Notes: generated by a model from the letters alone, not told the origin. Counted from the first letter of the stretch, positions 8,447-17,747 are shown. The stretch: 64,000 nt of DNA from Lachnospiraceae bacterium (GCA_016281555.1 JAEEIV010000055.1:1-64000), one strand, 5' to 3'. Program-made: numbers and translations.

Positions 8447-11400
8447 TCATTGAACTTTATACTTGTAGCTCGTCGTATCCGTCGTGTCGTCTTCATTCGT
8501 GAAGGTGCCCGACGTCACGCTCCGGCCGCTTCCTATGAAGCTCGTCGGGTCATTGACGAAGTAGCCGCCCGCGATCGTCAGCGTGCCGGTGTTCTTCGTC
8601 AGCGTGCCGCCGAAGTGACCGCCCTGGAGCTGGACCGTGCCGGTGTACGCGTTGACGTTTCCGGCGACCCGTCCGCCGCTCACGGTCACGACCGCCGTAT
8701 CCTTGACGGACTGCAGGTTCTCGGCGATGGTGCCGCCCGTCATCGTGATGACCGGCGCGCTGCCGTCGTTCGTCGAGACGGAATTGTTCGACGTCGTCGT
8801 GCCGTTGTAGACGCCTCTCGTGGTGATGAGCGCGGTGCCGCCGATGTTCAGCGTGCCGCCGACGCGGATGTTGTAGCCATTAGACTTCGCCCAGCCCTTC
8901 GAGACCGTGCCGCCCTCGATCGTGAACGTGCCGCCCTGGTAGACGACCACGTTTCCGCCGCCGTTATTCACGGAAACGCCTTCGGTCACCGTGCCGCCGG
9001 TCATCGTGACCTTCGCGGTCGTATCCTTCACGATGCAGATATTTCCGCCCATGCCGTATGCCTGGCCGCCCTTGATGAGGACGTTGTCCCGGATCGTCGT
9101 CTGGGAACTGCCGCGGAGATAGAAGTTTCCGCCGTTCCGGCTGCCGGTGCCTTCGAGCGCCCGTCCGTCGAGGACCTGCACTTCATCCTTCAGGATGAGC
9201 TTCCGGCTCGTGCCCGCCGCGCTGATGTTGCCGCCGCCGGTCGTCGCGGAACCGTTCAGGACTTTCGTCGTGCCGCCGAGCGTCGTGGTCGCGTTGCCGG
9301 TCATGTACAGGTTTCCGCCTTCCGGAGCGGAACCGTCCCGGATGACCGTATCGTAAGCCGTCAGATTGCCGGCGAGATACATCGCGCCGCCGCTCACGGT
9401 CGCCTTGCCTGCGATCACTTCGCAGTTGTAAAGGTTCAGTGCGTCGGTGTTCTTGTTCATGTACACCGCGGAACCATATTTGCAGGTGACCTTCGACGCG
9501 TCGAGGAGCGTGTTGTAAACCGTGACCGCGCTGCCGCCGTCGATCGAGAAGAGGCCGCCGCCGTTCGCGAGATCCGCCGTCATGACGTTCTCATACTTGC
9601 CTTCCGACTGGCAGTTCGTCATCGTGATCGAGCTCGCGTTCTTCACGAAGACCGGACGGTTGCAGTTCGCCGTCACAGTATGCCCGTTCAGGCAGATGTT
9701 CACGCCCGTCACGGCGTCGTAATTCAGCGTGCCGGTGATCGAGACGTCGGTCGCTAAATACCAGTTTCCGGCAGACGTCGGAAGCCCGTACGCGTACGAC
9801 CACTTCTGCCAGGTGAGGTCCGCGTGGCTGTGTCCGTTCGAGGTGATCGCGCCGCTGCCGCAGATGCAATGCGTGTGCGCGGGCTCAGGCGTGGAAGTCC
9901 CGACCGTCGCTTCCGCGAACATCCGGCCGACCTTCAGTTCATCGCCGTAGTTCCAGTGCGATCCGTCCGCTCCGAGGACCACCGCATTGCCGCCCTCGTC
10001 GTATCCGTTCATTTGGAACTGGCTCGTCGGGATGACTGTCGCGTCGGAAACGATGCCCGGCAGCGAGTTCTGCATGGCAATGAACGCCCGGCAGACCGCG
10101 ATCCGTTCCGGAGTCGCGTTGCCGAAAGTCTCGGAGATCTCGCCGATGACGACCGGCAGTTTCGAATAATCCTGCCCGGTCACCGCCGAAACCTTCTGAC
10201 GGACGCCGGCAATGAAAACAGGAAATACCGACTTGTACTGCGTCGTGTACTCTCTGTCCGATTCGCCCTGCATCCAGTCGAAGGTCTTGAACGTGATGTT
10301 CTCGGCCTTGTAGCCCATCGTCAGAAGTTCGTTGTAGACGGTCTCGATCGAATTTAAAAGACCACGGTACAGAAAACCGGTGTTCCGGTTTTCGCCCTCC
10401 GCGACCGACTGGGCCGTCTCGAGCTCGGTCGGATACCAGGTGCCCTTCTGGTTGTACATGTCGAGCGAGCTGCCGGTTGCCTCCGGGGACAGCGTACTGT
10501 CGTCCTTCTTGTACCGGACAAGGCTCGTGCCGCCCGCCGCGTACTTTAAGATCAACGCCTGCTTGTCGTCCCCTTCATACAGAGGATTCAAGACCTGAGC
10601 CATGCCGAGTTCCGGACCGATCGCGGTTCCGCTCGAACCAAGGCCCTCCTTCACCGGCTGATAATCCGGATGATAGTCGCCCTGCGAGCCGTCGACGTAA
10701 TTCCGGAGCGTGTAATACAGCACGTTTTCATAGGAATTGCCGTCCCGCTCGCCGTCCTTCGCGCTCGCGAAGGTGGAGCTTCCGTTCGCGTTCGACTGTC
10801 CGGACAGGATGTAAATATCCAGTTTGACACTGCTGTTGTCTTTGGTGAGTTTATGCGCTTTCTTCTCGGAATCCCAGACGACGTTGTACTTCTCGTCATC
10901 CGATGAGAAGTTCGCGCTGTAATCCGTTTCGGAAGCCGCGAAGGTATCCGCAGCGCTGACCGAAACGCCGATCTTCGCGCCGGTTTCGAGCGCGCCGCCG
11001 AGTTTGATCGCGCTGCCGGCCGCCGTCAGGTTCGACCCGGTATTGCCGTCAATGACCGCGTTTCCGGAGATCGTGATGTCGCCGGTCTTGATGTAGACGC
11101 CGCCCTCGTTGCCGGTGATCGTGCCGCCGTTCATCACGAACGCGCCTTCCGCCGCATGATAGAACACCGCGACGCCGCCGCCCGCAGAAGAGCCTTCCGC
11201 TTTACCGCCGGTGATCGTGCCGCCGTTCATCACGAACTTCGAGCCGGTATCCCAGACGCCGACGTTGCCTGCCGGCTGTGAGCCGAAGCTCTGGCCGCTC
11301 GAGATCGTGCCGTCGTTCATCGTCGTGAGACCGTTCGTGCAGATGTTGCCGCCGATGCCGCCGCTCGAGCCGCTCTGCGTCGCCTTGCCGCCCGTTAAGG

Positions 11401-14400
11401 TCGAGCCGTTGATCGTCAACGACGCGTTGGCCGTCAGATACACGTTTCCGCCGGACCGGGCAGAGCCGTTTTCAAACGTCGTGCCGGAGAATTCCGTCTC
11501 ATAGCGGTAGAGATAGACGTTTCCGCCGTAAGTCGTGGCCGTGCCGTCCTTCACCGTGCCGCCGTAGAAATGAGACTCTGACGCAACGTAGATGTTTCCG
11601 CCGGTGACGTCCGAATGACCGCCCTCGATCGTGCCGCCGTACATGTTGATGACGCCCGTGCCGGAAAGATGGATCGAACCGCCGCCCAGGGTGGCCGTGC
11701 CGCCCTTCATCGTGCCGCCGTACACGTTGACCGTATCATTCTTATCCGTGTAGATGACGCTGCCGTAACTCGTCGTGCAGGCCGAAGCGTCCAGCGTTCC
11801 TGCGTACAGGTTAAAGGTGCTCTCAGACAGGGAGACGATGCATCCAGCCACGCCGGAGCCGGAGAACGTGCCTGTGGTCCGGACCGTGCCCTTGCCGCTG
11901 CAGTCCGTGATCGTTAATGTGGAGCCCGCCTTCGCGTAAAGGGTCTTCGTCACCGTGGAACTCACGGTATAGCCGTTCAGGCAGATCGTCACGTCAAGGC
12001 CGGTGAAAGACTGCGATTTCGTGAGCTTCACGTCCGAAGTCAGGTAATATGCCTTTCCGTTCGCATCATCGCCGGTCGGCAATGAATCCGCCGAAGTCCA
12101 CGGGATCCATTCGGGATTCGAGTGCGCATGGCTGCCTGCCGTCAGCGCGCCGTCGCCGCAGACGCAGTGCTCGTGCTTCGTGACGTTCACGGTGACCGTC
12201 GCCGACGCAGAGCCGAGTTCCGGCTTCATCGTGATGACCGCCGTACCGACGCCGACCGCCTTCACGGTGCCGTTTTCATCTACGGTCGCGACTGAAGTCT
12301 TGTCGGAAGTGAACTGCAGTTTCTGATAAGAAGCCTCCGTCGGAGTCAGCGTATATTCAATGGTTTCCGACGCGCCGACCGAAAGATCGATCGCCGTCTT
12401 CAAAGGCGTGATGCCGGTCACCGCCACGGGTTCGCCCGCGACCGTGACGTTCAGGGTCGTCGTCGCCGCGCCGTCCTTCGTCTTCACGGTGACGGTCGCC
12501 GTGCCCTCCTTCGTTCCTGCTTTCAGAACACCGTTCTCATCGACGGAAACGATCGAAGGATCGCTGCTCTCATAAACGAGCGCAGTCGTCGCAGCATCCT
12601 GAGGAACGACCGTGAATGCCGGTTTGTTCTCCTGTTCTTTCCGGAGGGAGATGTCGGTGGAAGCCGTCGTGATCGCGGTCGCCTTGCCGGTTGCAAGGAC
12701 CAATGCGGTGCCGTCGCCGATGCCGACGATATAGGCCGGATCCGTGCTCTTGAAGTACTTCTCTGCGCCTTCCTCGTAATTCGTCGTGAACGCGCCCGCC
12801 TGTGAAGACGCGACCGGGATGCTGCCGCCGGTAAGCCCGTCAAGCGTTGCCTTGCCGCCGTTGAAGTAGAAGCCGGTGACGCCGTCAGCAAGTCCTTCGA
12901 ACGTGATCTTGCCTTTCAGGATCAACGTGCCTGCCGAGACGCCGACCGCTTCGTTCTTGCTGCCCTTGCCGCCCTTCACCGTCACGTTGTCCAGAATGAC
13001 CGTGGAACCGGTGTTGACGCTGAGCGCGCCGCCGAACTTTCCGGCCTCGCCGCCGATGAGGGTCAGGTTGTGCAGTTCCAGTTTATGTCCGCTCGAGGTG
13101 AAGAAACCGGATGCGTTCGCCGGGGTCTTCACGTTCGACGCGTCGTACGTGCCGCCGTAGAAGGCCATGTCCGCGTTTCTCGTGAACGCGATGAGACCGG
13201 CGATGTCGCCTTCCTTTTCCTGATACTTGCCGGCCACGACCTTGCTGCCCTTCTGTTCGCCGATCACGGTCAGCTTCGAATTCTCGCCGTAGCCGTTGAA
13301 GACACGCGCCGTATCGGAGCCCGTCACCGTATAGCCGTTCAGGCAGAGAACGACGTTCGCGTCCTTTGCGATCGAGACCTGAGAAGTCAGCGTGACATTG
13401 CCGCAGAGATAATAATGACCGGTCCCGGTCGGAAGCGAAGCCGCCTTCGTCCACGGGGTCCACTCCACGTTCTTGCCGCAATCGTAGCAGACGTGCTTGT
13501 CCTTGTGCGCGACCACCGGATAGGACCGGGCGACGACGTAGACGATCACCGCCTTCTTGTTCCGGTCGGTCAGTACGTGCACGCGGTCGCCGACGCGGAT
13601 CTTCGTCTCTTCGCCGGAATAATGTCCTTCCTTGCCGTCATCGTAGAATCCGCTGACGTTGTACACCTTGCAGCCGGAGGCCTTCGTCTCCTCGCGGACC
13701 TTCATGTAATCCGAAGCCTTCGAATCCGATAGTTTCTGTGTCGTAAACTTGTTTCCGCTGATGGAAAGAACGTCCGCCCAGCTCGAGGTCGAGCCGCCGG
13801 TGTATCCTTCGACGGAAGCGTAATGAATGTACTTGGTAATGGTCTTTCCGTCCGAAGCGAGCTGCAAGCCCATCGCCCTCGCCGCGAAAGCGTCCATCTG
13901 GTCCGCGATGGACTTGTCTTTGGTCTGCAGCGTGACCTGCTTGCCGTCGACCGCCATCAGGAACTCGTAATAACCTTCCGCGTTCGGTTTCCGGGTCGTC
14001 TCCTTCTTCGTGGTGTCATACTTCCGTTCCACGTTCCAGTAGATCTTGCTCTGGTAATACCGGTTGACCACATAGATGAAGCTCGCGTCGCCTTCCGCGT
14101 CCACGAGGCAATGGATCTGATCCCCGACCCGGAGCGTCGTCGGTTCACCGACGAAACTGTCGTACCGGCTGCTGACGTTGTAGATGACGGCGCCGTCCGC
14201 GACCTTTAACGTCACGGTCGTGCCCGCATCGGTGCCTGATCCGTACTTCTTTGCCGTGAATTCCTTTCCGGAGGCATCCGTGAATTTTTCAATGTTGTAC
14301 CAGCTCGCAGCGCTTCCGAAGTATCCGCGCACCTTGTTGCCGGCAGTCGTATGAACCGCGGTGATGACGTCGCCTTCCAGCGTTAAGCCCATGTGCTTCG

Positions 14401-15784
14401 CCGCGATCGAGTCGATCTTGTCCGCGATCTCCTTGTCCTTCGCCTTTAAGGTGACCTGCTTGCCGTCGACGGCCATCACGTAGGTGTACATGCCGTTCGC
14501 ATCCGGCGTCCGTTTCGTGGACTTCGCAGTCGAATCGTACTGTCTCGAAACGTTCCAGTAAACGCGGGATTCGATCCTTCTCGAAACGAGGAAGATCACC
14601 TGGGCGATGCCGTCCGCGTCCAGGATGCAGTGCACCGTATCCCCGATCTCCACGGTCGCATACTCTCCGCCGTGGTCATCGAACGGTCCGCCGACGTTGA
14701 AGACCCGGCAGTTCTCGCCCATCGTGATGGTCGTCACGTTGCCGTGATCGTTTCCGGAACCGAATTTCTTCGCCGTGAAGACCGTCTTTTCATCATTCTC
14801 AAAGCCCGTGACGCCGTACCAGCTCGCGCCGGAGCGTCCGCTCAAAGCGTCCTGACAGCGGGTGACGTGAACGACGTACCCCTCCTTGTCCATTCTGGCC
14901 GCGAAGCACTTGAACGCGTAGGAATCGATGAGTTTCGCAAGTTCGAAGATCTTCGTCTTCAGAACGGTCTCCTCGCCGTTATGATAAACGGTGAAGACGT
15001 ATTCGCTGTCCTCGTTCGGAAGACGCTTCGTATTCTGGATGTCCGAGGCCCATTGCCGGTCGACGTTCCAGTAGAAGCGGTCAAGGACCGGGACTCTGGC
15101 CGGGAAGACCACGACCTGGAGCTGGTTCTCAGGATCGTACCGAAGAACGCCCAGGTGATCGCCGATCTTGAATTCCACTTCGGGGGCGGGATCGATCTTA
15201 TTCATCGTATCGTAGACCGGAATGCCGCCCGTGACCGGGATCGTCACCGCGTAACCCGCCATGTTCTCATCGATGTTCGCGCGGATGACGCCCTGCTCCT
15301 TGTCGTATTTCTGCAGGTAACCGGATTCGAGCAGCAGCGTGTACCCGCAGTCCTCGATCTTCTTCGCCGCGGTGATCATGTTCTCCTCGTCATAGAGAAT
15401 GCAGGAAAACTCGCGGGAGTCGATCACGTTGACAATGGGATACTTGTCCGTAAGGAGTTCCTTCTGCACGCCTTCGATCGAAACGACGATGTGATAGAGA
15501 CCGTCGTCTTCCTTCTTTCTCGATGAAAGACCGCCCTCGGTCATGCCGGAGTAGTACTCGAAGTCGAGGTTGTACGCCACCGGGATCTTCTCTTCCTCGT
15601 CGGCGGGTTCGGTCTCACCGGTGCTCTCGTCCGGTGTTTCCGATGTCTCGGCAGGCTCAGTCTCCTTCGGTCCGAACCAGTTCTTTGCGTTCAGTCCCAC
15701 GATGAGCCCGCCCGCCAACAGAACGGCGAGGATCGGGATCAGGATGAACAGCAGTTTTTTCTTTGATTTCCTGTTTTCTTCCAT
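8447..15784 (-). CDS. Giant membrane-anchored surface protein: beta-helix regions, Big_2 domains and an embedded SASA/SGNH esterase-like domain
   Basis: 2445 aa. Residues 10-32 are one transmembrane segment after a Lys-rich start (no lipobox, no clear cleavage site), giving a type II anchor; an acidic Thr/Pro/Glu linker follows. About 233-760: three tandem ~175-residue modules each opening YWNV. Cys-rich motifs at about 761 (HVCYDCG), 1205 (HEHCVCGDG) and 1973 (HTHCICGSG) each precede a Gly/Thr/Asn-rich right-handed beta-helix (pectin-lyase-like repeats such as NMYGGTI, GGNVYL). About 1045-1200: two Big_2 Ig-like domains. About 1655-1960: an SGNH/SASA-type domain with YILSGQSNANG, WMQGESD and LGADGSHW supplying Ser, and Asp-x-x-His. 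No LPxTG or SLH motif at the C-terminus (ends SYKYKVQ). Likely binds or deacetylates a glycan at the cell surface; substrate unknown. Start has GAAAGGA. Confidence 0.85.
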   Translation of the reverse strand: MEENRKSKKKLLFILIPILAVLLAGGLIVGLNAKNWFGPKETEPAETSETPDESTGETEPADEEEKIPVAYNLDFEYYSGMTEGGLSSRKKEDDGLYHIVVSIEGVQKELLTDKYPIVNVIDSREFSCILYDEENMITAAKKIEDCGYTLLLESGYLQKYDKEQGVIRANIDENMAGYAVTIPVTGGIPVYDTMNKIDPAPEVEFKIGDHLGVLRYDPENQLQVVVFPARVPVLDRFYWNVDRQWASDIQNTKRLPNEDSEYVFTVYHNGEETVLKTKIFELAKLIDSYAFKCFAARMDKEGYVVHVTRCQDALSGRSGASWYGVTGFENDEKTVFTAKKFGSGNDHGNVTTITMGENCRVFNVGGPFDDHGGEYATVEIGDTVHCILDADGIAQVIFLVSRRIESRVYWNVSRQYDSTAKSTKRTPDANGMYTYVMAVDGKQVTLKAKDKEIADKIDSIAAKHMGLTLEGDVITAVHTTAGNKVRGYFGSAASWYNIEKFTDASGKEFTAKKYGSGTDAGTTVTLKVADGAVIYNVSSRYDSFVGEPTTLRVGDQIHCLVDAEGDASFIYVVNRYYQSKIYWNVERKYDTTKKETTRKPNAEGYYEFLMAVDGKQVTLQTKDKSIADQMDAFAARAMGLQLASDGKTITKYIHYASVEGYTGGSTSSWADVLSISGNKFTTQKLSDSKASDYMKVREETKASGCKVYNVSGFYDDGKEGHYSGEETKIRVGDRVHVLTDRNKKAVIVYVVARSYPVVAHKDKHVCYDCGKNVEWTPWTKAASLPTGTGHYYLCGNVTLTSQVSIAKDANVVLCLNGYTVTGSDTARVFNGYGENSKLTVIGEQKGSKVVAGKYQEKEGDIAGLIAFTRNADMAFYGGTYDASNVKTPANASGFFTSSGHKLELHNLTLIGGEAGKFGGALSVNTGSTVILDNVTVKGGKGSKNEAVGVSAGTLILKGKITFEGLADGVTGFYFNGGKATLDGLTGGSIPVASSQAGAFTTNYEEGAEKYFKSTDPAYIVGIGDGTALVLATGKATAITTASTDISLRKEQENKPAFTVVPQDAATTALVYESSDPSIVSVDENGVLKAGTKEGTATVTVKTKDGAATTTLNVTVAGEPVAVTGITPLKTAIDLSVGASETIEYTLTPTEASYQKLQFTSDKTSVATVDENGTVKAVGVGTAVITMKPELGSASATVTVNVTKHEHCVCGDGALTAGSHAHSNPEWIPWTSADSLPTGDDANGKAYYLTSDVKLTKSQSFTGLDVTICLNGYTVSSTVTKTLYAKAGSTLTITDCSGKGTVRTTGTFSGSGVAGCIVSLSESTFNLYAGTLDASACTTSYGSVIYTDKNDTVNVYGGTMKGGTATLGGGSIHLSGTGVINMYGGTIEGGHSDVTGGNIYVASESHFYGGTVKDGTATTYGGNVYLYRYETEFSGTTFENGSARSGGNVYLTANASLTINGSTLTGGKATQSGSSGGIGGNICTNGLTTMNDGTISSGQSFGSQPAGNVGVWDTGSKFVMNGGTITGGKAEGSSAGGGVAVFYHAAEGAFVMNGGTITGNEGGVYIKTGDITISGNAVIDGNTGSNLTAAGSAIKLGGALETGAKIGVSVSAADTFAASETDYSANFSSDDEKYNVVWDSEKKAHKLTKDNSSVKLDIYILSGQSNANGSSTFASAKDGERDGNSYENVLYYTLRNYVDGSQGDYHPDYQPVKEGLGSSGTAIGPELGMAQVLNPLYEGDDKQALILKYAAGGTSLVRYKKDDSTLSPEATGSSLDMYNQKGTWYPTELETAQSVAEGENRNTGFLYRGLLNSIETVYNELLTMGYKAENITFKTFDWMQGESDREYTTQYKSVFPVFIAGVRQKVSAVTGQDYSKLPVVIGEISETFGNATPERIAVCRAFIAMQNSLPGIVSDATVIPTSQFQMNGYDEGGNAVVLGADGSHWNYGDELKVGRMFAEATVGTSTPEPAHTHCICGSGAITSNGHSHADLTWQKWSYAYGLPTSAGNWYLATDVSITGTLNYDAVTGVNICLNGHTVTANCNRPVFVKNASSITMTNCQSEGKYENVMTADLANGGGLFSIDGGSAVTVYNTLLDASKVTCKYGSAVYMNKNTDALNLYNCEVIAGKATVSGGAMYLAGNLTAYDTVIRDGSAPEGGNLYMTGNATTTLGGTTKVLNGSATTGGGNISAAGTSRKLILKDEVQVLDGRALEGTGSRNGGNFYLRGSSQTTIRDNVLIKGGQAYGMGGNICIVKDTTAKVTMTGGTVTEGVSVNNGGGNVVVYQGGTFTIEGGTVSKGWAKSNGYNIRVGGTLNIGGTALITTRGVYNGTTTSNNSVSTNDGSAPVITMTGGTIAENLQSVKDTAVVTVSGGRVAGNVNAYTGTVQLQGGHFGGTLTKNTGTLTIAGGYFVNDPTSFIGSGRSVTSGTFTNEDDTTDTTSYKYKVQ
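13510..15090 (-). repeat. Three tandem ~175-residue YWNV protein modules (coding repeat)
   Basis: Within the giant gene, three in-frame units begin RFYWNVDRQW, SRVYWNVSRQY and SKIYWNVERKY at roughly residues 233, 408 and 580. Each continues with a VDGKQVTL-type strand, a K-x-IADKID helix, an ASWY segment, VYNV and an R-V-G-D-x-(I/V)-H-C/V block. The first is more divergent than the second and third, which share VMAVDGKQVTL almost exactly. Confidence 0.8.
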
Positions 15785-15862
15785 GGTGTCATTCCTTTCA
15801 AAAGAAATAGATGAAACCGCGGCTTCTACGACAAATCACCGAGCGCGGCAAAAAACCTCAGA

Positions 15863-15909
15863 TGCCACAGCATGAATCATCAAATTAGATAACCGCAAAA
15901 GTTGTGGCA
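15863..15909 (-). repeat. Inverted repeat TGCCACA/TGTGGCA in the giant gene leader
   Basis: TGCCACA at 15863-15869 and TGTGGCA at 15903-15909 form a 7-bp inverted repeat with a 33-bp centre, all inside the predicted 5' leader just downstream of the -10 box. It could be an operator half-site pair or the base of an RNA hairpin. Confidence 0.4.
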
Positions 15910-15915
15910 CTGTTT

Positions 15916-15943
15916 ATTATATCAAAGAGTAGTGGAATTGCAA
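15916..15943 (-). promoter_or_regulatory. Predicted promoter of the giant gene
   Basis: TTGCAA (15938-15943), 16-bp spacer, TATAAT (15916-15921) on the minus strand. It gives a leader of about 125 nt before the start at 15784, which holds an inverted repeat but no ORF. Confidence 0.55.
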
Positions 15944-15986
15944 AGGAAAAAAGTCGGAAAATGGAAAAAACAGTGAAAAAACGGCG

Positions 15987-16421
15987 TCAGACTTCACAGA
16001 TCTCTTCCGCGCGGGAGATCCGGTTTGCCCAGCGTTCGGGATAAAACTCGTAATAGCCTTTCTTTCCGGACCGCCAGTTTTTTGAGAACAGCGGCACATT
16101 GGCCCGCAAGAATGAGGGAAGACCGATGACGGGAAGGTACAGCGGGCCTAAGATGAGGGACTGCAGGGAATGACCGTATTCGTGACGAAGGATGAACTTT
16201 TCCCGTTCCTTGGCGTAGTTCCCGAGAAACAGAAACATGCCGAGACTCATGGATCCCGGCCTGTTCCAGCGAAACACCGCACACTCCCGGAACCGTTCCG
16301 CTTTCCGGTCCGGGTGCGAGATTTTCACGAAAAGGGCAATGACCGCCCCAAGCAGGTTCTGAAAGACGCCGTACGTCCATTGGATCACGGAAAAGAGTAC
16401 GGGATGTTCTTTCCGTTTCAT
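15987..16421 (-). CDS. Small HEXXH-containing membrane protein, putative metallopeptidase-like
   Basis: 144 aa from the ATG at 16421; the longer ORF-track start is rejected because it runs through the upstream gene in another frame. A hydrophobic N-terminal segment (FSVIQWTYGVFQNLLGAVIALFV) is followed by RHEYGHSLQS, an HEXXH zinc motif, then a hydrophobic patch and YYEFYPERWANR whose Glu could be the third ligand. This arrangement matches small uncharacterised gut-bacterial proteins with HEYGH and a late E..A motif. The ATG overlaps the reductase stop (ATGA). Protease activity is an inference from the motif. Confidence 0.65.
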   Translation of the reverse strand: MKRKEHPVLFSVIQWTYGVFQNLLGAVIALFVKISHPDRKAERFRECAVFRWNRPGSMSLGMFLFLGNYAKEREKFILRHEYGHSLQSLILGPLYLPVIGLPSFLRANVPLFSKNWRSGKKGYYEFYPERWANRISRAEEICEV

Positions 16422-16879
16422 CTTGAAAAAACCACCGTTTCTTCCAATGCCCGGACCGCTTTCTCGAGCCCGGCAGCGTCTTCCTCGGAAAACCTGCCTT
16501 CCTTCGGGCTGTCCAGATCGAGGACACCGACGATCTTCCCGCCGGACCTGACCGGAACGACGACCTCCGACCGGGAGGCGGAATCGCAGGCAATGTGCCC
16601 CGGAAACGCATGGACGTCCGGCACGAGCACGGTCCGTGCTTCCTTCACGGCTGTTCCGCAGACGCCGCGTCCGACCCTGATGTGGATGCAGGCCGTCTTT
16701 CCCTGGAACGGTCCGAGGACCAGCGTATCCTCGTCCCGAAGGAGATAGAATCCCGCCCAGTTCAGATCCGGGAGCGTTTCGTAAATGAGCGCGGAAATGT
16801 TGGCGAGGAACGGCACGTACCACGGCTCCTCTTCTCCGAGGGCTGCCACCTGTTTTTCGAGCAAACGATAGTCTGTCAT
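16418..16879 (-). CDS. msrC: Free methionine-(R)-sulfoxide reductase (GAF domain, fRMsr)
   Basis: 153 aa, one GAF domain, usual length. It reduces free L-Met-(R)-sulfoxide using thioredoxin and works in the cytoplasm. The catalytic and resolving cysteines are seen in GRGVCGTA and HIACDSASRSE, with the flanking VPDVHAFPGH typical of YebR/YtsP proteins. ATGA overlaps link it to the PHP gene upstream and the HEXXH gene downstream, so translation is coupled across all three. Placement with an oxidation-repair role suits an anaerobe. Confidence 0.93.
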   Translation of the reverse strand: MTDYRLLEKQVAALGEEEPWYVPFLANISALIYETLPDLNWAGFYLLRDEDTLVLGPFQGKTACIHIRVGRGVCGTAVKEARTVLVPDVHAFPGHIACDSASRSEVVVPVRSGGKIVGVLDLDSPKEGRFSEEDAAGLEKAVRALEETVVFSR

Positions 16880-17739
16880 TTCTGATCTTCTCCGCTCTTT
16901 TTCGGCCGGAGATCTTCGTAAAACGAAAGCGGAACGAAAAGGTCGCCTTTTCCCTTTCCGAGCGCAATGTCCGGCTTCGCGCTGCCGTGGAAGTCGGAAC
17001 CGCCGCTGTTCTTCAATCCGAAGCGTTCGGCTAGTTTCTCCAATGCCTTCGTTTCCTCCGGCGTGAAGGTGGTGTAATGCGATTCCAATCCGGCAAGCCC
17101 CGCCTCCTTCGCTTCCGGAAGGAACCGGACGAGTTCCTCGTGAGTCTGCTTCTGATACGGATGCGCCAGCACCGGCACGCCGCCGTACATGACGATGAAC
17201 CGGATCGTCGTCAGCGCGTTCAGGCGCTTCGGCGGCGTATAGAATCCGCAGTCTTCCCCGAGGATCTTCTGAAACGCCTCCTGCACGCTCGAAACGTACC
17301 CCTTGTCCCGGAGCAGCCGCCCGACGTGCGCCCGGTTGAACGCCCTGGCGTCGGTCATGGCCTGCGCTTCCTCGTACGTGACGTCATATCCCGCCGCCCG
17401 GAGCGATTCGATGAGCTGACGGTTCGATTTTTGCTTCGCGATGCTCATGAGTTCGACGTAGTCCTCGATCTCCGGCCAGCTTTCTTCCGGGAAAAAGAGC
17501 CCGACGATGTGAAGTTCCTTGCCGTCGTACTCCGTGGTGAACTCGCACCCCGGAACGGTGACGACGCCTTCTCTTGCGCCTGCTTCCATGAACTCCGGAA
17601 GTCCCTTCCCCGTGTTGTGATCGGTCAATGCAACGGCGCCGACCCCCTCTTTTTTCGCAAGTAACACCAGTTCGGACGGGGTAAGTGAGCCGTCCGAAAA
17701 CGTGGAATGCGTATGAAGATCGCAAAATTCAGGTTTCAT
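16876..17739 (-). CDS. PHP-domain phosphoesterase (RNase AM / nucleoside bisphosphatase type)
   Basis: 287 aa, all PHP domain. Metal ligands are visible as DLHTHSTFSDG, ALTDHNT, PGCEFTTE, HPYQ and GSDFHG. Homologues (YciV/TrpH type) remove phosphate from 3',5'-nucleoside bisphosphates or trim RNA 5' ends; which one applies is not decidable here. The start at 17739 is fixed by the PHP motif beginning at residue 7, yet no Shine-Dalgarno sequence precedes it; a promoter -10 box ends 8 bases upstream, implying a leaderless mRNA. First gene of a three-gene unit. Confidence 0.88.
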   Translation of the reverse strand: MKPEFCDLHTHSTFSDGSLTPSELVLLAKKEGVGAVALTDHNTGKGLPEFMEAGAREGVVTVPGCEFTTEYDGKELHIVGLFFPEESWPEIEDYVELMSIAKQKSNRQLIESLRAAGYDVTYEEAQAMTDARAFNRAHVGRLLRDKGYVSSVQEAFQKILGEDCGFYTPPKRLNALTTIRFIVMYGGVPVLAHPYQKQTHEELVRFLPEAKEAGLAGLESHYTTFTPEETKALEKLAERFGLKNSGGSDFHGSAKPDIALGKGKGDLFVPLSFYEDLRPKKSGEDQK

Positions 17740-17747
17740 CGTTTTTT

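Noticed and set aside
8447-8470. Sortase or SLH anchor at the end of the giant protein
   Set aside because: The C-terminus (SYKYKVQ) has no LPxTG, hydrophobic helix or SLH repeats; anchoring is by the N-terminal helix.
8444-9757. 437-aa plus-strand ORF under the giant gene
   Set aside because: Antisense to the beta-helix part of the giant gene; sequence is Arg/Ala/Val repeats without domain or RBS.
11000-12100. DNA-level tandem repeats in the beta-helix coding region
   Set aside because: Repetition (GTGCCGCC-type) follows the protein repeat pattern with diverged codons; no mobile-element ends or target-site duplications found.
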